From the NCBI GenBank assembly GCA_027485915.1, contig JAIXQA010000078.1:1-41722 (forward strand): a stretch of 41,722 nt of DNA, given 5' to 3'. Made by a program: the position numbers and the translations under genes. The stretch is from Alphaproteobacteria bacterium. GTDB lineage: Bacteria; Pseudomonadota; Alphaproteobacteria; Caulobacterales; Aquidulcibacteraceae. Positions 7,530 through 15,857 of the stretch are shown piece after piece (the stretch's first letter is position 1; every line of letters begins with the position of its first letter). Under the pieces are notes generated by a model that was given only the letters and a program-made list of their open reading frames with translations, was not told where the DNA came from and did no database searches.

Positions 7530-8575
7530 TGTCTCTGGCCTCACCCTCTTCCCGTATCCATGTGCTCGGGGCCGCAGGCTCGCCCTATACCCGCAAGGTC
7601 CTCGCGGCTTTGCGCTACCGTCACATCCCTTATGCGCTGCATTGGGGCAGCCACCGCAGCCCGATGCCGGGCTTTCCTGAAGCCAAAGTCAAGCTTTTGC
7701 CGACGGTCTATTTCCCGCAAGCCGAAGGTGGCTATGAGGCACAAGTCGATTCCACGCCCATTCTCGCGCGGCTAGAGCGGGACTATGCGGGTCGCGGTTT
7801 GGTGCCGACCGACCCTGTGATGGCTTTTCTCGATCATCTGATCGAAGACTTTGCCGACGAATGGCTGACCAAGGCGATGTTTCACTATCGCTGGGCGCGC
7901 GAAGCCGATATCGCCCATGCTGGTCCGCAACTGGTGTTTTGGCATGACACAACGACGTCAGATTCCGACGCCAAGGCTGCCTCCGATTTCATTTCCATGC
8001 GCCAAATTGATCGCCTCTATGTCGTGGGGTCCAATGAGGTGACGGCTGCAACGATTGAACAATCCTATGCGCGCTTGGTCGGCGTGCTGGAGGCATTGAT
8101 CCAGCCTGCAGGCTTTGTGATGGGGGCCAGGCCCGGCACATCAGACTTTGGCCTCTATGGTCAATTGACTCAATTGGGTGTCGTGGATCCAACACCAGCA
8201 GCCCATTGTGCCGAACATGCGCCACGCCTGCGCGCTTGGATCGACCGGATGGAAGATTTGTCGGGCTTGGAGCCGAAAGAGACGGATTGGCTGTCACGAG
8301 ACGACGCGCAAGCGCGCCTTGCGCCACTATTGGCCGAGATTGGTCGCGTCTATGTGCCCTTCTTACTGGCCAATGCCCAAGCCGCCCAAGCTGGGGCGGC
8401 AAGCTTTGAGACCATCATTGATGGGCGAACGTGGACTCAGCCGACCTTTGCCTATCAGGCCAAATGTCTGGTTTGGCTGAAAGATCATGCAAAATCCTTG
8501 TCTGCATCCGATGGGGCGGCGTGCCGCGCTATCCTTGCCGGGAGCGGCTGTGAAGCGCTTTTCGAGACAAATTAA
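7529..8575 (+). CDS. Glutathione S-transferase-like protein
   Basis: This 348-residue protein has a thioredoxin-fold N-terminal domain typical of GSTs (GSPYTRKVLAALRYRHIPY, then LLPTVYFP and a D-S-T-P-I turn at about 72-76 where GSTs have ES). It continues into an all-helical C-terminal domain (about 90-250). It is over 100 residues longer than ordinary bacterial GSTs; the extra C-terminal part holds GRTWTQPTFAYQAKCLVWL, which I do not recognise. No signal peptide is visible. It starts within the stop of the first sulfatase and ends 26 bases before the second, so it is translated as part of the cluster. Conjugation or isomerisation of an aromatic product released by the sulfatases is possible but unproven. 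Confidence 0.8.
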   Translation: MSLASPSSRIHVLGAAGSPYTRKVLAALRYRHIPYALHWGSHRSPMPGFPEAKVKLLPTVYFPQAEGGYEAQVDSTPILARLERDYAGRGLVPTDPVMAFLDHLIEDFADEWLTKAMFHYRWAREADIAHAGPQLVFWHDTTTSDSDAKAASDFISMRQIDRLYVVGSNEVTAATIEQSYARLVGVLEALIQPAGFVMGARPGTSDFGLYGQLTQLGVVDPTPAAHCAEHAPRLRAWIDRMEDLSGLEPKETDWLSRDDAQARLAPLLAEIGRVYVPFLLANAQAAQAGAASFETIIDGRTWTQPTFAYQAKCLVWLKDHAKSLSASDGAACRAILAGSGCEALFETN

Positions 8576-8601
8576 AACAAGACTTGGGGGAGACGGACGT
8601 C

Positions 8602-10269
8602 ATGCTAAAGAAAATCCTGTTAGGCGGCTTGGTCGCGGTCGTGGGTTTAGGCGCTTTGGCCTATGTGAAGCGCGTCGACATCGTTTTGGCTTTGGCGGCC
8701 TCCCAAAAGCGCACAGATATTCCCGCGAATAAGTCTATTGCTTGGATGCAGGGTCCAGCGAACGCCGAAGCGGCAGCAAGTGATCGCCCGCCCAACATCA
8801 TTTTCATTCTGGCCGATGATTTGGGCTATAATGATATTTCGACCTTTGGCGGTGGCCTTGGCAATGGCAAGATCAAGACCCCCAATATTGATGCCTTAGC
8901 CGCTTCTGGTGTTGCCTTCCGTCAGGCCTATTCGGGTACCGCAAGCTGTGCGCCGTCGCGCGCTATGATCATGACGGGCCGCTATCCAACCCGCACAGGC
9001 TTTGAATTCACCCCAACACCAGACGGCATGGGACGGGTGGTGAAAATGGTTTCAGACTCGATGCGCGGTCAAAGTGGCATGCCGTCCGTCATCTACCATG
9101 CCGACCGGGTGGCCGAAATGCCGAAGTTCGACAAGCAAGGCTTGCCGGGTTCTGAGGTAACCATTGCCGAAGTCTTGAAGACGCGGGGCTATCACACAGT
9201 CCACATTGGCAAGTGGCACACCGGCCTTGGCCCTGAATTTGGGGCCAATGCGCAAGGTTTCGACGAGAGCTTGTTGATGGCCAGCGGCCTACATCTGCCC
9301 GAAGATGACCCCGATGTTGTCAATGCCAAGCTTGATTTTGACCCGATCGACAAATTCTTGTGGGCACGCATGGAATATGCGGCCTCTTATAATGATGGGC
9401 CTTGGTTCAAACCACGTGGCTATCTGGCCGATTATTGGACCGATGAAGCGATTGAAGTCATCAAAGCTAATAAGAATCGTCCTTTCTTCATCAATCTCTC
9501 GCACTGGACGGTGCACACGCCTCTGCAGGCTAAGAAGGCCGACTATGATGCCGTTGGGCCGATGAGTTCGGAGCGCGAGCGCGTCTATGCCGCAATGATT
9601 GTGGCGCTCGACCGCAGCGTCGGCCGGATCGTCGCGACTTTGAAAGAACAAGGCATGGCAGAAAACACACTGATCGTGTTTTCCAGCGATAATGGCGGGC
9701 CGGGCTATATCGGTCTGCCGGAAATCAACAAACCCTTCCGAGGCTGGAAGCTCTCATTATTTGAAGGCGGCATTCGTGTGCCGATGTTCATGTCTTGGCC
9801 TGGCAAGATTCCGGCGGGCAGCCAAGTGCAAGCCCCTGTTGCCCATATTGATCTGATGCCAACCTTGGCCGCTGCCGCCGGGGCGTCGCTTCCTAAAGGC
9901 GTCGCGATTGATGGCGTCAATATCTTGCCCCATGCGAAGGGTAAGGCCGGCGATACCCGCCCGCATGAGACCATCTTCTGGCAAAGCGATGGCTACCGGG
10001 TCGTGCGATATATGGATTGGAAGTTGCAATTGGTGGACAAGCCAAGCGCGGTCTATCTCTATGATCTGGCCTCAGACCCCACCGAGCGGAAGAATCTAGC
10101 CGTTGCGCGACCCGATATGGTCGCGAAACTCCGCAAATTGTTGGATGACCATAAGGCCAGCGGCCGCAAGCCGCTTTACCCCGCGATGCTGGAAGGCCCG
10201 ATTGCGATTGATCGGGCGTTAGGCACCAAAGCCACAAAGGAAGACACCATCGCTTATTGGCCGAACTAA
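8602..10269 (+). CDS. Cys-type sulfatase, N-terminally membrane-anchored
   Basis: This is a 555-residue sulfatase. I chose ATG 8602 because GGGGGAG sits at the right distance upstream; a TTG six codons earlier overlaps that ribosome site. Residues 4-21 form an uncleaved-looking membrane helix (no AxA), so the enzyme is likely anchored by its N-terminus. Catalytic features are PNIIFILADDLGYND (metal DD at about 72-73), formylglycine motif CAPSR at 116-120, HIGKWHTGLG and VFSSDNGGPG. A late segment YLYDLASDPTERKNLA is the usual sulfatase C-terminal subdomain. It differs from the first sulfatase in anchor, insertions and length, so the two probably act on different sulfate esters. The stop codon overlaps the stop of the convergent gene (CTAA at 10266-10269). 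Confidence 0.92.
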   Translation: MLKKILLGGLVAVVGLGALAYVKRVDIVLALAASQKRTDIPANKSIAWMQGPANAEAAASDRPPNIIFILADDLGYNDISTFGGGLGNGKIKTPNIDALAASGVAFRQAYSGTASCAPSRAMIMTGRYPTRTGFEFTPTPDGMGRVVKMVSDSMRGQSGMPSVIYHADRVAEMPKFDKQGLPGSEVTIAEVLKTRGYHTVHIGKWHTGLGPEFGANAQGFDESLLMASGLHLPEDDPDVVNAKLDFDPIDKFLWARMEYAASYNDGPWFKPRGYLADYWTDEAIEVIKANKNRPFFINLSHWTVHTPLQAKKADYDAVGPMSSERERVYAAMIVALDRSVGRIVATLKEQGMAENTLIVFSSDNGGPGYIGLPEINKPFRGWKLSLFEGGIRVPMFMSWPGKIPAGSQVQAPVAHIDLMPTLAAAAGASLPKGVAIDGVNILPHAKGKAGDTRPHETIFWQSDGYRVVRYMDWKLQLVDKPSAVYLYDLASDPTERKNLAVARPDMVAKLRKLLDDHKASGRKPLYPAMLEGPIAIDRALGTKATKEDTIAYWPN

Positions 10270-11711
10270 GTTCGATCGACGTCCGGCATTGGCGTGGGCG
10301 CAGGTGTTGGCTGCGCATCGCCTTGAGGTTTGGGCTTAGGCAGGAGGGCTGGATCGGCCTGTCCATTTTTTTGTTGCGCAGTCGTTACCAAGAATTGCAT
10401 GGCTTCGCGATTGGCAAGGCCAGCAGCCACCGCAATGGCTGATAGGAGTTTGGGGTCGAGGTGGGCCGCAGGGCCTTCTTCCCCGCCCACAACAGCCCCG
10501 GTGGTCATCAAGCCCAGCCAGGTTAAAAGACCCACAGCCGCACCGAGGAAGGCACCTAGCAACAAGGAATCCTTCACGCTCAGGAAAGCGACATCATCCT
10601 CCAGCGCGCTATATTTGACCCAAGCGGAGCGATAAGCGCCGCCAACCGCGCCCGTCGTTAAGGATAAGAGGATGGTTAGGGCCAGGGCGGGTGCCGTTAA
10701 TAAGGTTCGGAAGCAATAGTCAAACAGGCCTTCTATCGGTAAAAAGAGATAAGTTGCGAGAAAGGCATTAATCCGCTCCATGGTCGTGTTTGGATGGTCT
10801 AAGTAGCTGCTAGAGCCATGTGCATCATCTCTTGTTTGAAAGCTCAGCAGAAGCCGAGTGGTCTCCAGCGATGCAGGATTTCTCAAGGCAGGATCTAGGT
10901 CGCGTTGGGTCTTTAAGGCGGCAATTTGGTCGGAGAGCGTCTTTTGCAGCGCATTAAGGTCATCCAGCCGCTTTTTGGCCCCCTCATGAAGGCTCACATA
11001 GGCGATAACGTTCGAATAGCTGCACTCTTTGGCTTGGTCCGGCGTCAATGTGGCCGCCTGCTTGATCTCGCAATAATCCGGCGAATTCTTGAAGAAGTCG
11101 TCAGCGCCCGAAGCGTTCGAAGAAGCGAGTTCACGCAAGGGGATGAGTGTCAAAGCAGCCGATCTGGCCTGCCCCGATCCGGTGCCATTCGTCCTCAAAT
11201 TTGATGGGCTGCAGGTCGGCGTTGCCTCGGCATCTTGGCCGATTTCGCCATACACTTTACTCAAGAATCTCTGCGACAAGACACCCAGGCGCTGATCAAC
11301 TGGCAATCCCTCGTCGGCAACAACGGCCTTGTAATACTGCGTGGGATAGCACTGAAACAGAATCCGTTGAAATTGTACCCGCGCGGCATGCTCGACCCTG
11401 CTCAATCGATCTAGGTCCACAACGGCTTCAACATATTTAGTCGTGAGGCGCGCGCGCTCCGTGTTCAGGACGTTCTCTTGTGTTTCCAGCAGCCGTAGTT
11501 TTGCCGCGGCTGAATACATGGCTTGGCCGCCATACACGCCAGCCACATCGGCTTGCCGAAAACTCCTCGCCATATCGGCGCAGACGAGAATGGACGTCGC
11601 AATCAAAGTAATCGCAATCAGAAACATGGCTTGCAGAATAAGATCTCGATTTGAGGCAGCCACTTTCTCATTTGGCGTGGCTTCATCGGCCCCAGCGCCG
11701 GGTGTCTTCAT
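10266..11711 (-). CDS. Unknown three-helix membrane protein with large extracytoplasmic domain
   Basis: I do not recognise this 481-residue protein. Residues about 24-45 form a first membrane helix. Residues 46-355 are soluble, with a coiled-coil-like stretch (about 68-112), four cysteines (121, 167, 214, 230) that could form disulfides if periplasmic, and a second helical stretch (about 245-272). Two further membrane helices follow (about 356-380 and 402-430), rich in Gly/Ala and joined by a short acidic loop. The tail (about 456-481) is Pro/Lys-rich (PKPKPQGDAQPTPAPTP). The layout suggests a cytoplasmic N-terminus, a periplasmic middle and a membrane-embedded hairpin. The upstream region is AT-rich. 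It is convergent with the sulfatase gene and shares stop bases with it. Confidence 0.75.
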   Translation of the reverse strand: MKTPGAGADEATPNEKVAASNRDLILQAMFLIAITLIATSILVCADMARSFRQADVAGVYGGQAMYSAAAKLRLLETQENVLNTERARLTTKYVEAVVDLDRLSRVEHAARVQFQRILFQCYPTQYYKAVVADEGLPVDQRLGVLSQRFLSKVYGEIGQDAEATPTCSPSNLRTNGTGSGQARSAALTLIPLRELASSNASGADDFFKNSPDYCEIKQAATLTPDQAKECSYSNVIAYVSLHEGAKKRLDDLNALQKTLSDQIAALKTQRDLDPALRNPASLETTRLLLSFQTRDDAHGSSSYLDHPNTTMERINAFLATYLFLPIEGLFDYCFRTLLTAPALALTILLSLTTGAVGGAYRSAWVKYSALEDDVAFLSVKDSLLLGAFLGAAVGLLTWLGLMTTGAVVGGEEGPAAHLDPKLLSAIAVAAGLANREAMQFLVTTAQQKNGQADPALLPKPKPQGDAQPTPAPTPMPDVDRT

Positions 11712-11893
11712 GATCTAATCCAATCTTGCCTAAATAATCTCGATGAGAATAGCTACCATAAATTATTATTGTGAATAGGCCTATCGAAGGATTTTTTTGC
11801 TGGGTTTCTATTTCGTAGGTCACCGAAGCGAATGGTCAAACAGAATGGTGTCCGCTAGCATCTTTGGGTTCCAGCTTAGGACTTCAAATCACC

Positions 11894-13048
11894 ATGCAGC
11901 CATTCGAAATCCATATCCCCCAAGCAAAACTGGATCAGGTTCGCCAGCGCGTTGAGGCTTTCCACTGGCCCGATGTGCCCCAAGACGAAGGGGCTGATGA
12001 TTGGTCGCGTGGCGCATCGACGGCTTGGCTCAAAGGGTTGCAGGACTATTGGCTCAATACTTACGACTGGCGGGCAGTTGAGGCCGACCTTAATCGTGTG
12101 CCACAGTTTCAGGTCGCGATAGATGGCCAGGAAATTCACTTCTTACACATCTTGGGTGAGGCGGGTGGCAAACGGCCCCTTTTGCTCAGCCATGGCTGGC
12201 CGGGCTCGCCGTTTGAGTTTCATAAGGTCATTGGCCCATTGGCGTTTCCGTCCCAGCATGGCGGCAAGGCTGAAGATGCCTTTGACTTGATCATCCCTAG
12301 TCTTCCTGGCTATGGCTTTTCTGGCCGTCCGGCAAACCCTATTGGACCGCGCACAACAGCTGGCTTGTTCCGAAAGCTGATGGTCGAGGTCTTGGGCTAT
12401 TCAAGCTTCATTGCCCAAGGTGGGGATTGGGGGTCTGTGGTGACCTCTTGGCTGGGCCTAGATCATGCGGATGTCGTCTCAAGCATTCACCTCAATATGA
12501 TGGGGTTACGACCGGATATGTCCACCCTGACAACACCCAACCGGGGTGCGTGGGCTCAAAAAGCGGGTATGATGCAAGCCGGCGGGGCTTATTTTCAGCT
12601 TCAAACCACACGACCACAATTATTGGCGATGGCATTGACAGACTCACCATTTGGGCAGGCGGCTTGGATTGTTGAGAAATTTCAAAATTGGTCCGATGCC
12701 TCGCGCGGTTCGCTCGATCGTATTTTTGGTAAACAGGACCTCCTCACCAATATCATGCATTATGTGCTGACCGACCGTTTCGCGACGTCGGTCTGGTTTT
12801 ATCGGGGGGTGTTGGAAGAGGGGAGCGGCTACTTCCTCAAGGCTGGCCAACGCATCGAAGTGCCGACAGGCTTTGCCAATTTCCCGGGCGATAACATCTT
12901 CCCAAATCCTCCCCGTGACTGGGTCGAACTAGGCTATAATCTGCAGCATTGGACGGACATGCCTTTTGGTGGGCACTTCGCGGCTTGGGAAGCGCCCGAA
13001 CTTTTCGTGCAGGATTTAGCTCGTTTTGGACGGCGCATCGCTGGATGA
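11894..13048 (+). CDS. Epoxide hydrolase (alpha/beta hydrolase, EHN domain)
   Basis: This is a 384-residue protein. The N-terminal EHN domain (FEIHIPQAKLDQVRQRV, DWRAVEADLNRVPQFQV) is diagnostic for microsomal-type epoxide hydrolases. The alpha/beta hydrolase core follows: oxyanion motif HGWPGS at 100-105, GYGFSGRP, the nucleophile Asp178 in GGDWGS, and the general-base His in the final GGHFAAWE. The enzyme opens epoxides to diols by way of an alkyl-enzyme ester. No signal peptide is visible, so it should be cytoplasmic. ATG 11894 starts the EHN domain cleanly; an upstream TTG would add only ten poorly conserved residues. Its 3' end overlaps accA on the other strand by 33 bases. Proximity to GST-like genes hints at xenobiotic or aromatic metabolism. 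Confidence 0.9.
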   Translation: MQPFEIHIPQAKLDQVRQRVEAFHWPDVPQDEGADDWSRGASTAWLKGLQDYWLNTYDWRAVEADLNRVPQFQVAIDGQEIHFLHILGEAGGKRPLLLSHGWPGSPFEFHKVIGPLAFPSQHGGKAEDAFDLIIPSLPGYGFSGRPANPIGPRTTAGLFRKLMVEVLGYSSFIAQGGDWGSVVTSWLGLDHADVVSSIHLNMMGLRPDMSTLTTPNRGAWAQKAGMMQAGGAYFQLQTTRPQLLAMALTDSPFGQAAWIVEKFQNWSDASRGSLDRIFGKQDLLTNIMHYVLTDRFATSVWFYRGVLEEGSGYFLKAGQRIEVPTGFANFPGDNIFPNPPRDWVELGYNLQHWTDMPFGGHFAAWEAPELFVQDLARFGRRIAG

Positions 13049-14023
13049 ACTTGGCAAATCCGCCAAGGAACGCCCGATCCGATAAAAGCGATCTGCTCGT
13101 TGTGCACGAAGACCCTCAGCATCGAGAGACTCTAGCCTATAGAGCTCTTTCTCAATGCCATCGCCCACCGCCTTCATGGCATTGGCACGCGCGCGATGTG
13201 CGCCACCTAGAGGCTCTGGAATGATGCCGTCAATCACGCCAAAGCCTAAAAGGTCTTGGGCGGTAATTTTCATGGCTGTGGCTGCATCCTTCGCCCTGTC
13301 TGCCGAACGATAGAGGATGGAGGCGGCACCTTCCGGTGAAATCACCGAATAGACGGAATTTTCCAGCATCAGCACGCTATTGGCTGCAGCAATCGCCACT
13401 GCACCGCCCGAACCACCTTCACCGGTAATGACCGACACCATGGGCACGCCTAAAGTCAAACAACGCTCTGTCGCCCGTGCAATGGCTTCAGCTTGGCCAC
13501 GCGCTTCGGCATCAAGGCCGGGATAAGCACCGGCTGTGTCGACAAAGGTGAGCACGCCCAGGCCAAATTTTTCGGCCATATCCATGAGCCGCACGGCTTT
13601 CCGATAGCCTTCAGGCCGCGCCATGCCGAAATTGTGCTTCAGGCGTTGTGGTGTCGTCCGACCCTTTTCATGGCCCAACACCACAACTCGGCGGCCCCGG
13701 AAGCGGCCCATGCCACCAAGGATGGCCGCATCTTCACCAAACTTACGGTCACCGGCCAGTTCGACATAGTCGGTAATCAGCTCTTCGACATAATCCTTAA
13801 AATGCGGCCGGTCGGGATGGCGCGCTACTTGCGTCCGTCGCCAAGGGTCTAAATTTTGATACAGGTCGGCTAAGGCGCGATTGGCCTTTTGGCGGAGTTT
13901 CGAGACTTCAGTGCGGACACTTTTCGCACCACTCTTTTCCGCCGTCGCGTTCAGCTCTTCGATCTTCTTTTCAAGATCGGCAATGGGTTTCTCGAAGTCG
14001 AGAAATGCAGGACGTTCAACCAT
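13016..14023 (-). CDS. accA: Acetyl-CoA carboxylase carboxyltransferase subunit alpha
   Basis: This 335-residue subunit forms, with AccD, the carboxyltransferase that moves a carboxyl group from biotin to acetyl-CoA, the first step of fatty-acid synthesis. Diagnostic segments are FLDFEKPIADLEKKIEEL at the start, HPDRPHFKDYVEELITDYVELAGDR, GRTTPQRLKHNFGMARPEGYRKA, FVDTAGAYPGLDAEARGQ, ITGEGGSGGA (oxyanion glycines) and VYSVISPEGAASIL. The start at 14023 (MVERPAF) matches the family, while 25 upstream in-frame codons do not. The Ser-rich C-terminal tail is antisense to the end of the epoxide hydrolase gene. It appears to be a single-gene unit, with accD elsewhere as is usual in alphaproteobacteria. 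Confidence 0.97.
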   Translation of the reverse strand: MVERPAFLDFEKPIADLEKKIEELNATAEKSGAKSVRTEVSKLRQKANRALADLYQNLDPWRRTQVARHPDRPHFKDYVEELITDYVELAGDRKFGEDAAILGGMGRFRGRRVVVLGHEKGRTTPQRLKHNFGMARPEGYRKAVRLMDMAEKFGLGVLTFVDTAGAYPGLDAEARGQAEAIARATERCLTLGVPMVSVITGEGGSGGAVAIAAANSVLMLENSVYSVISPEGAASILYRSADRAKDAATAMKITAQDLLGFGVIDGIIPEPLGGAHRARANAMKAVGDGIEKELYRLESLDAEGLRAQRADRFYRIGRSLADLPSSSSDAPSKTS

Positions 14024-14185
14024 GACAAACCGATTAAGCCTGTGCGTGCGCTTCGGCAAGCCTTCGCGCCAGTTAGGCGTTGGCTGAGAATGCCTCAAAC
14101 AAGTCCAAACTGGAATTGGTTTGCGCCTTTTATCGGGTAAAAGTCAGGGCGGCGCGACGATAAATCTAGCAAAGCCTTGCGTAAT

Positions 14186-14208
14186 AGTCAGCCTCCTCTA
14201 GGCTGACT
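14186..14208. promoter_or_regulatory. Perfect 8-bp hairpin in leader of peptide-binding protein gene
   Basis: AGTCAGCC (14186-14193) pairs perfectly with AGTCAGCC's complement GGCTGACT (14201-14208) around the loop TCCTCTA. It ends 17 bases before the ATG at 14226 and just before the GGGGG ribosome site. It could be an operator or an mRNA hairpin acting on translation. The loop contains CCTC, which could pair with the G-rich ribosome site. No T-run follows, so it is not a terminator. Confidence 0.4.
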
Positions 14209-14225
14209 TGGATCGGGGGCTTGGC

Positions 14226-15851
14226 ATGAAACAGAAATTTTTGGCGACACTGGCACTGGTCGTCCTGACTTCAGCTTGTGGCAAAGTTGTCGATGAAACC
14301 GATAAGGCCACCACCCTGCGCATGGGCAATGCGGGAGAGCCCTTAACTCTTGATCCAGCCCGGGCAACCATTGTCACTGAAGACCGGATTATCGAAGGCT
14401 TGTTTGAAGGCCTCACCGTCTTAAACACGGAAGGCAATCCCTTTCCCGGTGTCGCGGAAAGCTGGAATGTCTCAGAAGATAAATTGACCTGGACCTTTAA
14501 GCTGCGGGACGCCAACTGGTCGGACGGGGTTCCTGTCACCGCAGAGGATTTCGTCTTTTCGTTCCAGCGCCTGATGGACCCAAATACCCGGTCCAATTAT
14601 GCCTCACTCTTCTACATGATCAGGAATTCTGAAGCGGTAAATGTGAAGGGTGCGCCGCGCAATAGTCTGGGGGTCTCGGCTAAGGACCCAAGAACGCTTG
14701 TGATTGAATTGACCAATCCTACGCCTTTTCTGCCGGCCCTCTTGTCGCACTGGCTTGCCTATCCGGTCCCGCGCCATGTCGTCGATAAATTGGGTCCCGA
14801 CTGGACGAAGCCTGGCAATTTAGTAGGCAATGGCGCTTTCGTCTTGAAAGAGTGGCAGCCAAACGACTTCATCCGCCTGGAAAAAAATCCGCAATTCCGT
14901 GATGCAGCTAACGTCTGTCTGACCCAGCTTCTGATCTTCCCAACAACCGACCCTGCCGCCGCAGCCCGCGCTGTCCGGGCTGGCGAGCTTGATACCAACG
15001 CGACCTTTGCCGGCCAAAACCGCGAGATCCTCAAAAAAGAATTGCCCGGCTATGTCCGCGAAGCGCCCTATGCGCTCATCCAATATGAGTTGTTTAATCT
15101 CAAGAACCCAAAACTTAAGGATGCTCGCGTCCGCCAAGCCTTGTCACTGGCAATTGATCGTGACCTGATCGCGACCAAAATCATTGGCGGTGCCAGTAAG
15201 CCAGCACACAGCATCATACCGCCCGACACTTTGGGCTACGCGGGCGGCCCGGTTACAGGCATGTTTGAGGCCGAATTAGCAACCCGGCTCGCCTCAGCGC
15301 GTACCCTGTTGAGCGCAGCAGGTTATGGGCCGAACAAGCCCTTAACGCTGACCTTGTCACATGTCACAAATGGGGACACACCGCGCTATGTGCCTATTCT
15401 GCAGAACACGTGGCAACAGATCGCACCTTGGGTGAAGATTGAGCTTCTGGGCCAAGACGGCCAAATCCATTATTCGCAAGTTCAGCGTGGCGATTTCGAC
15501 GTGGCCAATATGGGTTGGTATGCCGACTATGATGACGCCAAGTCCTTCCTCTATATCCTCGAGTCTCGCAGCGCCGAGATGAATTCCGGTCGCTATGAAA
15601 ATCCAACCTATGACGCGCTTCTCGCCAAAGCCGATCAGGAACGCGATGAAGGGGTGCGCGCGAAACTTCTACGCAATGCTGAAGAGATTGCGGTGAAAGA
15701 TGCCGCTCTAGCGCCAGTATTCTTCGACACTGGTCGGTCGCTGGTTAATCCACGCGTGACCGGTTGGGTCGACAACAAACTCAACACCCACCGAACCCGA
15801 TGGCTATGCACCAAGGAGGCAGAGACCCAGCGTAAGGCCTTTGCGCCTTAA
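14226..15851 (+). CDS. Peptide ABC transporter substrate-binding lipoprotein (SBP family 5, OppA-like)
   Basis: This 541-residue periplasmic binding protein has a lipoprotein-like signal ending LTSAC (Cys18; the lipobox is imperfect). SBP_bac_5 landmarks are LRMGNAGEPLTLDPARA, IIEGLFEGLT, PGVAESWNVSEDKLTWTFKLRDANWSDGVPVTAEDFVFSFQRL, RVRQALSLAIDRDLI and the late DAALAPVFFDTGRSLVNPRVTGW. The family captures oligopeptides, including murein peptides. No oppB/C/D/F permease or ATPase genes are adjacent, so it is an orphan component that must use transporters encoded elsewhere. ATG 14226 has GGGGG upstream and starts the signal directly. It is convergent with the flavin-oxidoreductase gene, with only six bases between stops. 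Confidence 0.93.
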   Translation: MKQKFLATLALVVLTSACGKVVDETDKATTLRMGNAGEPLTLDPARATIVTEDRIIEGLFEGLTVLNTEGNPFPGVAESWNVSEDKLTWTFKLRDANWSDGVPVTAEDFVFSFQRLMDPNTRSNYASLFYMIRNSEAVNVKGAPRNSLGVSAKDPRTLVIELTNPTPFLPALLSHWLAYPVPRHVVDKLGPDWTKPGNLVGNGAFVLKEWQPNDFIRLEKNPQFRDAANVCLTQLLIFPTTDPAAAARAVRAGELDTNATFAGQNREILKKELPGYVREAPYALIQYELFNLKNPKLKDARVRQALSLAIDRDLIATKIIGGASKPAHSIIPPDTLGYAGGPVTGMFEAELATRLASARTLLSAAGYGPNKPLTLTLSHVTNGDTPRYVPILQNTWQQIAPWVKIELLGQDGQIHYSQVQRGDFDVANMGWYADYDDAKSFLYILESRSAEMNSGRYENPTYDALLAKADQERDEGVRAKLLRNAEEIAVKDAALAPVFFDTGRSLVNPRVTGWVDNKLNTHRTRWLCTKEAETQRKAFAP

Positions 15852-15857
15852 TTCGCC

